Source of the DNA: Tritrichomonas foetus
Taxonomy: Eukaryota > Parabasalia > Tritrichomonadida > Tritrichomonadidae
Reading direction: 5' to 3'
DNA length: 64,000 nt
NCBI GenBank assembly: GCA_001839685.1
Contig: MLAK01000926.1
Span: 199,428-263,427, forward strand
The position numbers were made by a program, and so were the translations under genes. Below the pieces are notes generated by a model. The model was not told the origin of the DNA, did no database searches, and saw only the letters and a program-made list of their open reading frames with translations. How positions within the stretch are numbered: position 1 is the first letter of the stretch; each line of letters begins with the position of its first letter. Shown in pieces: positions 21,501 through 30,540 of this stretch.

Positions 21501-24500
21501 GATTGGATAATAAAGCAATTTAAGTTAAAAATCCCTCAAATCTGGGCTGAATTCACATTAACTGAATCATGTGAAGAAGAAGATAAAAAAGAACAAATTA
21601 ATATGTCAAAAAGTCCAAACCAAAGCTCAAAAGTTAGTTTATTATCAGGAAACAGTATGCTGAGTAATGCAAATAAAGCTAAGAAAGTTCTACCACAAAT
21701 TTTTGTTGATTATTATGAAAAGCCAACGCTTGAAAATATTCGAATTTTAAATAATAAAATTGCACCAATTGAAACAACATATTTACAGGATAGGATTATT
21801 GTTCAAGGGTCTCAATTTGCTGATGATTTTATTGTTCCAAATCCACAACACTTAGCCGCAAATTTTGCCTTTGGTGTAGCAATGAAACCAAATTCTCATA
21901 TTCTTATCAATGGTCCTTGTGATTCTGGCAAAAACGCACTTTTGAAATTCATTTTTTCTAAAAATGAAGAAATTCATCCTGTATTTTTCAATGTTTCTAA
22001 TAAACATAAAACTATTGAACAAATAATTGACAGAATCCAAAAAGAAACCACACTCATGCATAAAACAGTCACTTATACAGCGAAACCGAAAACTTATGCA
22101 CTTGTATTCAATTATCTCTCGCCTGATAATACAGAAGTAATTGAATTCATTAGGAAAATCATTGCTGATTCTAAAATTATACTTACAAGTCAAATTGATC
22201 CAAATCATTATGATATTATTCAATTAGATAACTTTTTTGTTATTGTTCGTAGTGATTCAATTGATTTTGATCTCAGATTCCTTGAACATTTTATTCTAGT
22301 TCATATAGAAAAATACACATATACAACTAAAATGTATATAATTAATCGAGCAATGGGAGCTTTAGGAATTTCTCAAGATATGATTCAACTTTTGAACTAT
22401 GTATTCGAAAAACTGGATTATACAATGACAGAAATGATTGATAGCTTTATCGTTTACGCTAATATTAAAGTTAATAATAATGATACAATTAAAGTGTTGA
22501 TGACATCAATTTACTTCAATAGATTCAATAATAAAGAAACAGAGTTTGAAAACTTTTGCAATGAATTAATCGAACAAAATCAATTTCCAATATTTCAAGA
22601 AGCTTTAATTCACTTTAAAAATGAAAAGGTCTTTGCTCGTGCTATGCAAAATGTTTCGAGTGAAGTTCTTTTATTAGATCGAACCAAAATCAATGATTTT
22701 ATGACAAAATCATTGAAAACCACTGTTTATAATGAATCAATTTCTAATTTTATTAAAATTGATCATTCTATTGGTCGATTAGGTCATAATTGTATTATTT
22801 ATTCATCAACAGCAAGTTCAAGAATGACTTTGCTGAATTTGGTTTGTCGTTTCCAAGGATCAAATTTCATTGAAATTTTAACTTGTGAATCTGTCAAAGA
22901 ATTCATTTACAAATTACTTCAAGATGACGGATTTCATGTTTTTGTTCTTGTTTTACGAGTTGAAGCATTAACTAGTTTAATTATTAATGTTTTTATTGAT
23001 TATATTTTTTCAGCTTTGTTTTCTGAAGATGAATATAATGCCATAGTTATGAAAATGAATAAAATCACCGATGAATCTAAAATAACCGATTTAATGAAAT
23101 TAAAACTTTCAGAAAAACTAAAGAAACTTATTCGATGGAATGTTAGAATTGCTTTTGTTCCAGATTTCGAACTTAATATTCCAGATTTTGATGTTATTCA
23201 TCTTATTGAACCATCAAAGCATAGTATTTGTGTTGACCTTATAAAAGAAAATACAAATCAACTTGAAATTGTCTTATCTTCGCTTTCTGAAGTTATTGAA
23301 CCATTTTTACCTTATTCAAATATCAATCAATTTTATGATTTTGTTTTAACATTTGTTAATTTAATGACTGGTGATATGAAAAATGCATATGCCAAAAACG
23401 AAGATGTTAAAAAGGCACTTGATTTCTTTGAAAAGTTGTCTTTAGAAAATACAATATTTACTGAGAAATTAGCAACTTTATTACCTGATTTGGAAAAGCT
23501 TAAAGCTGATAGTGAAGCATCCAGAGATGCATTTACTTCAAAAAATGATGCAATTGCCATGAGAAAATTAAAACTCAGTGAAGAAAAAATGTTTTTATCA
23601 ACCGAGCTTCAAAACAAAGAAGAAGAACTTCGTCAAGCTGATTCTGATCGAAACCAACTAGTTCCAAATATTGAGCTTGCACTTGGATATGTTCAAAAAT
23701 TAACTGTTGCTGATATTGAACCGATAAGGATTACTGAAAATGATCCTTGTGACAGTATAAAATTAATGCTTGAAGCCATTGCTGTATTAATAGGAGTTCC
23801 TAACACCTCATATGAGTCATTCGGACACGCATTGCTGATGGATGATGATTTTATCAATAAAATTATTGATAATGTCAAATATGAACAAATTACATCAACA
23901 ACTTATGAAAATTTGCTTCCTTATTTAAATAATGACAAATTATCTAAAAAAGAACTTGAAAGTGTTGCCCCTATTTTAGTTACATTTAGAAACTTTTTGG
24001 ATGCACTATGCGCTTATGCTGCAAGAAATAATATATTTAAAGAAAAGAAACTTGCTGTAGAAATGATGAAAAGAACATTAAATGATTTTATTCAAGATAT
24101 GGAAAGAGAACTTGATTCAATAAACGATATTGAATCATTATCTAAGCAAGAACAAAAAGAACTCCAACAATTGCAAATTAAATATGTTGAAATTCAAAAA
24201 CAATATGAAGAAATTGAGAATCAAAAGAAGAAAATTGATTCAATTCTTGAAGATGACGACAAATTAAAACGAATTTGGGCTCAGGAAATTGCTGAATTCA
24301 GTGGCCATGGTGACTCAATGACAGGTGATTCAATCCTTATGGCAGTTTATCTCACTTATGGAGGAATGCTTGATTCAGACATGCGTACTGAACTTTTAGA
24401 AATGACAAAAGAAAAATTGGATGAATCTTCAATAACTACTTCATTCCATGAAGATGATGATATACTTTCAAAAATTACATCAAAAATCATATCACAAGGT

Positions 24501-27500
24501 TCAGGGCTTCCAGATGATGTTGTTTTACCACAATCTGCATTAATTGATTTCAAACATATGCAAATGACACCAAGAATCCCACTTTTGGTTGATCCTGATG
24601 GTATTTTTATTGCAATGATTCAAAATAATCAGACAGTAATTGTATCTATGAATTCTACTGTCTTTAACAATGCTGTTTTAAACGCTGTAAAAGAAGGAAA
24701 ACTTCTGATAATCACCGATGTTGATGAATTTGCTCATAAATTAACAAAGATTATGACATTGTCTAAATCGAATGAAGAAACTTTCTCTCTAAACGAAAAA
24801 ACTGTTCCAAAAAATCCTAATTTCAAGGTACTTTTCTCAACATCGATTTCTGATGTTGACCAAATACCATATGAATTACTTCTTCGTGTTACTGTTATAA
24901 ATGTTAGCTCATCATCAATTGAAACAATACATACATCAATTTTGCATCAATTTGTAAATTATTTCGATCCAAGTTTGATGACAAAAATTGTGGATTTACA
25001 AAAGGCTGAGCTCGCACATCATGTTCAAGTCAATCAATTTGAATTAGAAACACTGAATATAATTTCTTACATATCGAATAGAAGAAGTAAAGAACCTAAA
25101 TACGATTATTTAAGTGATAATGAATCCATTGAAAAATTATTGAAGAGTAAAAAATTGTATTTCGAAGCTCTCGGTACTACTGAATCAGCAGATGATGTTA
25201 AGAAGGAACTAGAACATGCAATGATACCATTCCAACCACTTGTTACAATAGTTCAAACATTTTGGATTTGTCTTGCAAGATATTTACCGAAAGTTAAATC
25301 TCACTATCGATTTAATTTCGATAGTATAATTGGAATTATAAAATCTGTCTTTACAACAACGCGTTTAACCGATAAAGTGATTACCGAAGATTTAATTAAA
25401 ACACTTAAAAACAATATAATTAAAGCTCTTCTTCGTTGGATTTATCCAATGCTTTCTACGAATGATTCAATTTTCTTCCTCTTTCTATCAACATTCATGT
25501 TAAAAGAAGGAAATTGGGAAGACCTTTCAATTATTATTCAAAATTTGTCTGAAAAAGTCAATGGAAAAATCACATATGAAAAACCTCTTCAATTTGATTT
25601 CTTTGAGAAATTAAAAAATGCTGAAATTTGTGAATTTTTCTCTTTGGTGAAAGGTTATATTGCTTCATTCTTTGGTGAAAACTTTGACGCCGAATTTCCA
25701 TTCTTCCAAATTGATACATCAATTCCTTATTCACCTCAAACGCCCTCGTTCATTATTTCAAAGAAAGTGAATATATGTAATGGTGAATTTGATGGAAGTT
25801 ACAAACATCAAAATGATCAAAACCATACATATGGTAACCCTGGTTATGAAAATTGCTATGAAAATCAATGTATTGGGCCAATTCTTGATGTCATTCAATA
25901 TGTGAAATCAAAATCCAAAATTGATAGTTTTGAATGTATTTCTTTAACTGAAGATGATTACGTTCTTGATGACATTAAACGAACTATCATAACATCAATG
26001 AATCGTGGAAACTGGGTCCTTTTAAATTATACAATTCCTTCAAAGAAAGCTGCAGCTTTAATCAATGATATTCTTTATTTAACAGTAGCTGAACCTGTGA
26101 ATAATACTTTTAAATTAATTGTGAATTGTCATACAACTGAGTACATTTCTTCACATTTACTCTCCAAGTCCAAAATCATTACAATTGATTCTTTTCCATC
26201 AATTAAGCGACAAATGCTTGAAATATATCAGAAATATGCATCAGTTATTCGTTCATCAACAAATTTGAAGTTTTTAAAGCGTTTATTTTATCTTGGTGCT
26301 TTAACTTATGCACATTTGAATAATCGATCATTTATTTCACTTGGATTTAATAAATTCTATGGGTTAAATGATTCTTGTTTTGAAGATTACATTAAATTTG
26401 TTTGTTCATTTGTTGAACGATATTCTGAAACATCTGAATTAAATGTTCCGATAAGAAATTTGAGAGATTTTGCCCAAAATCTGGCTTTTGGAAGCCAAAT
26501 TATCGAAACTCAAGATCGTCGAAGAATTCGTGCAATTCTTTCTTCATTTTTCTCCATTGCTTCCCTTGAAGATACTTTCACATTTGTTGATCAAAGACTT
26601 CCAAATTCAGATAAATGGAACATTCCTCAAGATGGATCAATTGCCCAATTTACAAGTCATATTAGTAATTTGCCTTTCTTTAATGAAACTGAAGTTCTCA
26701 TGTTGAATCACATGACAGCAGATCCAATTTTGCATTGGAATTTATCAAAATGGCTTTCTGTTCCATTTTTGTCCATTTTGAATGAACCTGAAGATATTGG
26801 AATTGAAGAAGAAGAAAACAACGAGGCATCTAAAGACTCAACCCCGACCCAAAACTTATCCAGTAAAAATTCAAGTCGAAATCCAAATTCGAGTAGAAAT
26901 AGAACATCATCTAAAAAAGTTGTTCATGTAAGGAAACATAATTATTTGCCTGAGAGCATTGATCTTGAGGAAAAACCTGTGACCCCTTTGACTCAATTCT
27001 GGATTACTGAAATAAACACATATAACAATATTTTAGATGAGCTTGACGAAATTAAAAACTTTGAAAAAGAGAAACCAAAATTAGTTGAAATTTATGGTGA
27101 TAAATCAAAATTTGTTCAATTTTTGAAAGAAAAAAGAGAATTTTTAATAATTGCTTATAAGCGTGTCGCTATAACTGATGTCGATTTGAAATATATAAAT
27201 GATGTCCGGGGATTCTTTGATACTTATCGTCTCGAATACTGTTTCAATCAAGATATTTCATCTGATAAAGTTTTCACAGAATTTGATTACAAAAAAACAC
27301 AATCAACAGTTTTTTCAATTTCTGGTTTATCAATATTTAATGGCTTTGTATCAAATGGAATCTTAGTTCCATTGAATGAAGAACAAACTAAACCATTTTC
27401 TCCATGCCCACAAATTTTTGTATCATTTGGCGAAAGGTCCAACAAAAGCAAATTTTTCATTTGTCCACTTTTCAAAACAGTTTTTCCTTCATATGAAGAA

Positions 27501-27629
27501 GAAGAAATTGTTGATGGAGAAACAACAAACTTCGTTACTGATATATGCTTTGAGACACAAAGGGGAGATAGAAATTGGTTATTGAACTCTACTTCCTTAT
27601 ATATTAATGTTCCAATAATTTTCAAATAA
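15570..27629 (+). CDS. Divergent dynein heavy chain with eroded ATPase sites
   Basis: One uninterrupted frame of 4019 codons. The linker region is typical (YLETKREAIPRLYFLSNDE near residue ~1130). Six AAA modules follow, with the stalk coiled coil and microtubule-binding domain at ~2600-2900 between AAA4 and AAA5, then AAA5 (GSGLPDD near 2980), AAA6 and the C-terminal domain (FSISGLSIFNGFVSNG, FFICPLFKT, TNFVTDICF). Length matches single-headed inner-arm axonemal chains. The nucleotide sites are unusual. AAA1 reads GPTMSGKN at 1410-1417, losing the P-loop Thr, and the Walker B FDEFNR is replaced by FKDLCEF. AAA2 GPPHSGKT (1716) is intact. AAA3 is GPCDSGKN (2115), and AAA4 is SSTASSRM (2412) with no P-loop Lys. 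Since AAA1 hydrolysis drives normal dyneins, this chain may not be a motor. The frame is open to a TTG at 15507; the first ATG is 15570. Confidence 0.9.
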   Translation: MKKRQIEDVFEDSEFMNQKVRPSIKKSSFAPPGFNPERELYNPPSLEANISTFNVVSPGSGTGDAILQEHNPCLLAMAKRAKSTIRPKVKSSIGHQSIAQGMTSYLTKKPLSDLKEPTTDYFEMKKKKEELDKMSLAFDEDPIAYFSKRKDGRGHLFIYLKYAKERNDPNFSPYELEKVPFSEVGKDYYTMSASGVTHIEENGNTETFTLDKWAKDESAYKSIRKLRTFRLYFLWKPYRVWKNFVQQMHYQETRSILLREPLLYNVYLSKASIAVSKLMVKSDSIINSFILAFYTSKKYTPAEFIFISESNIDKLKTKYKNLIEKAAGVVESLFSSISDPKLLKVKDSEFREIKRKNPNIQQLMILEQKKDKERINRTTKMETEVNAMTDFLRMLDYLLLENLRENCYKSWKFARNVISSDVSAVFTIEVSFSDDGDIKFTPSKEEMLELIDKTLNDALITLETLPRLLKMPSLRVILREGGVDITKLFNEGPTLGDMLATSPTVKDSTDNMKEVIASSYDNAYKYSQTLISFFPLYKLGKTWNVKNYFKKRNGEPYEGTGRFSDERDPNETKDNFLINSQLEPVVDFEAAERVISQLRGEVQKVDDIRFGIVRGPLYIDSKGLKAELTPITSRSLKALEAAFADMIFSKITLLNNAFQSFTAIMKQDPTSLDLYVDFSENVQKTTNFLPQITTEIHCIDEIIDLCERSRFAQQKNPLHPIFERLKEDQKKAIQVRDKLYDKFTFVLKQIIKKKEVKLQHYKTKSQDIPLSTKNIDFEAFLKQTVQLKKKCQNLEGPIAKMIHQQKILNLNITDFPDYGELKQNIDFAEKIYQAAKQWESLRNQTANVPFAHVSMKEYETSVNELQNLLSSLKESWKKPSPIMNEIDTSFSQISPFVPQLSQISNGRMQNRHWEMLFEKCGHKGKYTIEITIQFMLEKGILSHADLITDITTTSLGESQLENEFQAISTHWADVTVPFIDPPQNTEDQLLLGELGNLLADIHDTSEKLNAMLVNRFVKGIKTQVFELCQSMDQFTKIFDQWQIFQGNWTTISSLFKQAAVRHALPHQTTRFEVLRKNWIAIVQHALSDNKIFSVCSYPTLLEDFIENNKSLEVILETIPTYLETKREAIPRLYFLSNDEVLTLLSTSDFTVFTQHFVKIMMHIQRFDSHTSDAPDGVSSDQSAREGCNFVGLKVFGVVGEDGDSLPFVNAINCSGPIDYWIPQIFEMMELSTKDALTISLSRFASSSMTEWVMTVSSYIATLTLLISFARDVDDCFNNLEANQRVFLHFEQEMKHHIHDLMSMMSTPLSASEQMKITSVLNLLLNHYERAHALQEKIQSFSHQEAWHNQLKFKYDTNNAEVNIHFGDDVWVRGKEYWGAIPRLVYTPTVDNAIIDLCISKSNSRVPLVFGPTMSGKNKLFEMLNCYFGKFMFVASAFPDIQPYFIEKMFIGASTSGCSLMFKDLCEFSHRNQSIIFDLTRKLTDSRLNGFDKFKIRDFHCDLNPDVRLMFTASEKFDTGVSSQIREYVRPIALSIPNIRKIVESNLISYGFKAAKSLSSALDDLVSVALVTFEMPPIKSKHMLDIIKDAHNILRQIMHNTKVDDIDYYKAPKVAEQYSLSRAAYNHFRVLIDPTQIDLLFILLYDAFHLFGSIDKFSESLVKPFDFYIDKASVILEKVVTEAINNLNLEVPADYLLQQTQSLMEMLLSYPCVIIYGPPHSGKTLIVDLLSQAFGAMISNGELMNQYKGLMPFKVETIYHRSNSFNSIFGTIVNDKLMGNIWRYGSFHSAIAYLNQFSKTHQRILRFDGVITPELNNYIYQFVSNQDLFKLNNLGSFKNDNCFHCIIETDDIAYLTPSLLNSCGLLMMNSVQSIKSDFSFNVDLIHPSIPFSYVQKEFGDKFSDDEYATIRSVFCEMAPVFVRQFGIDFSISVIRFAFNYILTYNIDCKNEDFMMIVVATSFYVCYCSYSSDSHFQFSDWIIKQFKLKIPQIWAEFTLTESCEEEDKKEQINMSKSPNQSSKVSLLSGNSMLSNANKAKKVLPQIFVDYYEKPTLENIRILNNKIAPIETTYLQDRIIVQGSQFADDFIVPNPQHLAANFAFGVAMKPNSHILINGPCDSGKNALLKFIFSKNEEIHPVFFNVSNKHKTIEQIIDRIQKETTLMHKTVTYTAKPKTYALVFNYLSPDNTEVIEFIRKIIADSKIILTSQIDPNHYDIIQLDNFFVIVRSDSIDFDLRFLEHFILVHIEKYTYTTKMYIINRAMGALGISQDMIQLLNYVFEKLDYTMTEMIDSFIVYANIKVNNNDTIKVLMTSIYFNRFNNKETEFENFCNELIEQNQFPIFQEALIHFKNEKVFARAMQNVSSEVLLLDRTKINDFMTKSLKTTVYNESISNFIKIDHSIGRLGHNCIIYSSTASSRMTLLNLVCRFQGSNFIEILTCESVKEFIYKLLQDDGFHVFVLVLRVEALTSLIINVFIDYIFSALFSEDEYNAIVMKMNKITDESKITDLMKLKLSEKLKKLIRWNVRIAFVPDFELNIPDFDVIHLIEPSKHSICVDLIKENTNQLEIVLSSLSEVIEPFLPYSNINQFYDFVLTFVNLMTGDMKNAYAKNEDVKKALDFFEKLSLENTIFTEKLATLLPDLEKLKADSEASRDAFTSKNDAIAMRKLKLSEEKMFLSTELQNKEEELRQADSDRNQLVPNIELALGYVQKLTVADIEPIRITENDPCDSIKLMLEAIAVLIGVPNTSYESFGHALLMDDDFINKIIDNVKYEQITSTTYENLLPYLNNDKLSKKELESVAPILVTFRNFLDALCAYAARNNIFKEKKLAVEMMKRTLNDFIQDMERELDSINDIESLSKQEQKELQQLQIKYVEIQKQYEEIENQKKKIDSILEDDDKLKRIWAQEIAEFSGHGDSMTGDSILMAVYLTYGGMLDSDMRTELLEMTKEKLDESSITTSFHEDDDILSKITSKIISQGSGLPDDVVLPQSALIDFKHMQMTPRIPLLVDPDGIFIAMIQNNQTVIVSMNSTVFNNAVLNAVKEGKLLIITDVDEFAHKLTKIMTLSKSNEETFSLNEKTVPKNPNFKVLFSTSISDVDQIPYELLLRVTVINVSSSSIETIHTSILHQFVNYFDPSLMTKIVDLQKAELAHHVQVNQFELETLNIISYISNRRSKEPKYDYLSDNESIEKLLKSKKLYFEALGTTESADDVKKELEHAMIPFQPLVTIVQTFWICLARYLPKVKSHYRFNFDSIIGIIKSVFTTTRLTDKVITEDLIKTLKNNIIKALLRWIYPMLSTNDSIFFLFLSTFMLKEGNWEDLSIIIQNLSEKVNGKITYEKPLQFDFFEKLKNAEICEFFSLVKGYIASFFGENFDAEFPFFQIDTSIPYSPQTPSFIISKKVNICNGEFDGSYKHQNDQNHTYGNPGYENCYENQCIGPILDVIQYVKSKSKIDSFECISLTEDDYVLDDIKRTIITSMNRGNWVLLNYTIPSKKAAALINDILYLTVAEPVNNTFKLIVNCHTTEYISSHLLSKSKIITIDSFPSIKRQMLEIYQKYASVIRSSTNLKFLKRLFYLGALTYAHLNNRSFISLGFNKFYGLNDSCFEDYIKFVCSFVERYSETSELNVPIRNLRDFAQNLAFGSQIIETQDRRRIRAILSSFFSIASLEDTFTFVDQRLPNSDKWNIPQDGSIAQFTSHISNLPFFNETEVLMLNHMTADPILHWNLSKWLSVPFLSILNEPEDIGIEEEENNEASKDSTPTQNLSSKNSSRNPNSSRNRTSSKKVVHVRKHNYLPESIDLEEKPVTPLTQFWITEINTYNNILDELDEIKNFEKEKPKLVEIYGDKSKFVQFLKEKREFLIIAYKRVAITDVDLKYINDVRGFFDTYRLEYCFNQDISSDKVFTEFDYKKTQSTVFSISGLSIFNGFVSNGILVPLNEEQTKPFSPCPQIFVSFGERSNKSKFFICPLFKTVFPSYEEEEIVDGETTNFVTDICFETQRGDRNWLLNSTSLYINVPIIFK

Positions 27630-27730
27630 TTCGCGATTTTTGATTTCGAATTTATCTTATTGTATGTATAGTAAATTTATTAGAAAACCACATTTGTTTT
27701 TATTTATTTATTTGTTGCTTTTATTAATAT

Positions 27731-27780
<50 letters not shown>

Positions 27781-28332
27781 TTTTTTTTTTTTTTTTTTTT
27801 TTATTTATTTATTTGTTTGTTTGTTTGTTTGTTTTTACTCATTTATTTGTTTGTTTTTATTTATTTGTTTAAAGAAATGTTTCAAATCAATTCAAAAGAT
27901 TATTGAAATTAAATTTTGACTAATATTTTTTATTTCCATTTTCATCTTTAAAATTGAATGTTTCTATAAGTAAATGACGCTGTGTCATCATATTAGTAAA
28001 TTTATCGAACAATAAATCTGATAAAATGAAATATATTTATTAAAACAGATTAACGAATGCGAATAGAATGAAATGAGAATAAAGATTGAATAATTCATGA
28101 AATAAACTAGTTTCTTAACAAATAGATAACCATCTAAATAATCAAATTTGAAACTAGATTTTTATCAAGCATTTGAAACTGGATTTATTCTGCAATTTTT
28201 GGATGATTGATATATTGTTTATATTATCCAGATGTGAACATTTATATGTGTAATTTAAATGAAGGTGGTATTGCAGTATCTATTGAGTAAAGGGTTTCAA
28301 AGAGGTTATTCAAAAATCCAATATTGAATAGC
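27630..28332. other. Spacer with long T tract and TTTG/TTTA runs
   Basis: T runs at 27732-27775 and 27781-27802 are followed by ATTT and about five GTTT units to ~27870. The rest is plain AT-rich spacer up to the target duplication of the inserted element. No gene. Confidence 0.7.
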
Positions 28333-28340
28333 GATAAAGC
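28333..28340. repeat. Target-site duplication, left (GATAAAGC)
   Basis: GATAAAGC directly before the left inverted terminus is repeated exactly at 29402-29409 after the right one. Confidence 0.9.
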
Positions 28341-29401
28341 AGATGTATACAAACTAACTAGCTCTAGATGTAGAAGACTATTGAGAGATCTAAATGAATA
28401 ATTGTTGATATTATTGTCATCTAAAAATTATTTAATTGTAATCCTATTAATAATATATAAATATTATAATTTAAAAATCAAGATACAGAGAAAACCAAAT
28501 CCAAAAAAAAAATTGTGAGAAAAAAATAAACCCAACAGAAATTTCTGAGAATTATTGAGATAAAAAGGGATTTTATAGCATTAATATCTTGATTATTTCT
28601 TATCATAAATCGTGCTTTTTATTATCATATGACCCTCCATCGAAAATTATAATGTTTTCCAAAATACAAAAATGAAGTATAAAAAAAATATTAATAATTT
28701 TGATATAAATAAAAAAAATTTAGGCATCAATGAGAAGATTACGAATGTTTTGCCATCTAAATGGCGAGTCATCAGAAAATTCACTTGGCATNTGATTTGG
28801 TCTTTCAATCGTTGTATCTGTATCCCTGCTTGAGAATGTGCTGTTGAGGACTGCCAGTCTATTTTCTTCATATACTAAAATTTTATGACAGAAAAGATTT
28901 CAATACATTCTTATTTGTCAAATGGAAATTGAATTAATTCAACATCACTGAGTTAAAACTATCAAAATTTTCGCGATTTTTAATTAAAAATCGATAGAAG
29001 AAGTGTAAATAGAATTATGGGAAGCAGTATTATAATCTTTGTGATTCTTGGAAAAAAAGCTTCTCACAATTTTTTTTTAGGCTTTCTCCAAAATCGCTCT
29101 TTTTTCGGTTTAATTGTTGCAAAATTTCAAAACTATGAATAAATATGGCTCATAACTATAAAAAATAGATTTAACAATTGACTGAAAGCTGTTCACCCGA
29201 AAACTGAAACAATAGCTTCTTCAGAATCATTTTCGAAATATTTTTGAATTCGGCCATTTGCGAAGTTTGCGATAAGGGAAATTTTCGTCATTCTTTTAGC
29301 TATTTGGGTTTTGATTTTTGACTGATGGTATTAAGTAATACTGATGATAAGGATCATTTTAGTGATTTCGTACGTTAAGACTATTTGGTTTGTATACATC
29401 T
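28341..29401 (-). mobile_element. 1.1-kb terminal-inverted-repeat element, copy 1
   Basis: The element starts AGATGTATACAAAC and ends in the exact complement GTTTGTATACATCT (14-bp inverted ends), flanked by a perfect 8-bp duplication GATAAAGC. It is nearly identical to the element at 59470-60565, in opposite orientation. The single n at 28792 replaces 37 bases present in the other copy, so true length would be about 1097. Inside there is only a short ORF (28647-28871, minus strand) without recognised domain, so it looks non-autonomous. An 8-bp duplication fits hAT- or P-type transposases, but the ends do not identify the superfamily. Confidence 0.88.
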
Positions 29402-29409
29402 GATAAAGC
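29402..29409. repeat. Target-site duplication, right (GATAAAGC)
   Basis: Exact copy of 28333-28340, marking the right junction of the element. Confidence 0.9.
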
Positions 29410-30540
29410 ATGAATTGAATAGTAAAAAAAATCGACAAAGATCATGCTTTGAAAAGATATGAATTTTAAAATTCAGTGAAACAGTATGTAATTCACCAAA
29501 GGATGGTGAATCTGACAATGATCGATGATACTTTTTCTAATCTTAAGTCTGAAATTCAAATTCGATGAGGTTACCAGAAAATTGAATGAAATGAACTATT
29601 GTAATCTGTAAAACTTTAAATTACGATGATATATAGTCAATTAATGTTAAAATGTGATTGATTATTACGATAAAATCATTTGTGACACAAACCTGTGAAG
29701 CGATATTGGGATTTTGGCTAATTATAATGAAAATTTTTCTGTGAAGCATTTCTGACTTTTACAGTAAGATTTACAATTATTTCTAGAAAACCGAAAATAA
29801 ACTGAAAATATTTCAAATCCTTGAGAATGTCTATCTTTCTCCAGAATCCTTTCCCCATTGTTTTGAGCCTTGAAATGATTTGATCAAATCATTTGGAGAA
29901 GGAGAATGTAATGAGCAACACAAAATTTTTTTTCGATGAACGGTAGAGACCAAATAAAACAGCAGTTTCATCAAACTGACCATTCAAATATTTTTGATCG
30001 TTATTGAAATAATATTGAAATCAAAAATTGAATGAATGTATTACTATAATCAAAAGATGATAGGAACGCTTTATTCTTCAAAAATGCAGTCAGCTATTGT
30101 AATTCAATTGTACCGACACAGAATATGTGCTACTTATTTAGAAATTTTCATGAGCAATTTTATAACAGCTTATTGAAAAATTTTTAATCGTCATTTTTTT
30201 TCAATTATTATTTAGTCAAAAAATATCAGAAAAGTTTCCATTCAATTATTGTCATTTTTTCGTTCGTGTCCATTTTCAATGTTGAAATGTCTTGAATTCA
30301 TATTTCTACTCTTTCCGGATAATAACAATTTCCGGTCGATAGCTATCACGAAAAAAAATTGTGTGTTTTCAATAATTTGAATACGTTAGCTATTTAAACG
30401 CACAAAAATCAGCAAACTAATTTTTTTATCGAAAAATTCTATGAATTACTGGATTAGCATATTAGAAATTTGAATATAAATTTGATTGAAATGCAAGCAA
30501 AATAAAATCTTCATTATTATATCAATCATCCAACCCAACA
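29410..30540. other. Gene-free spacer, 1.1 kb
   Basis: AT-rich sequence between the inserted element and the 7-TM gene. I found no ORF of note, no tRNA and no repeat shared with the rest of the window. Confidence 0.45.

Noticed and set aside
27732..27840. T tract as a Pol III terminator or a retroelement tail
   Set aside because: No RNA gene precedes it and no element with a target duplication adjoins it; it looks like simple sequence.
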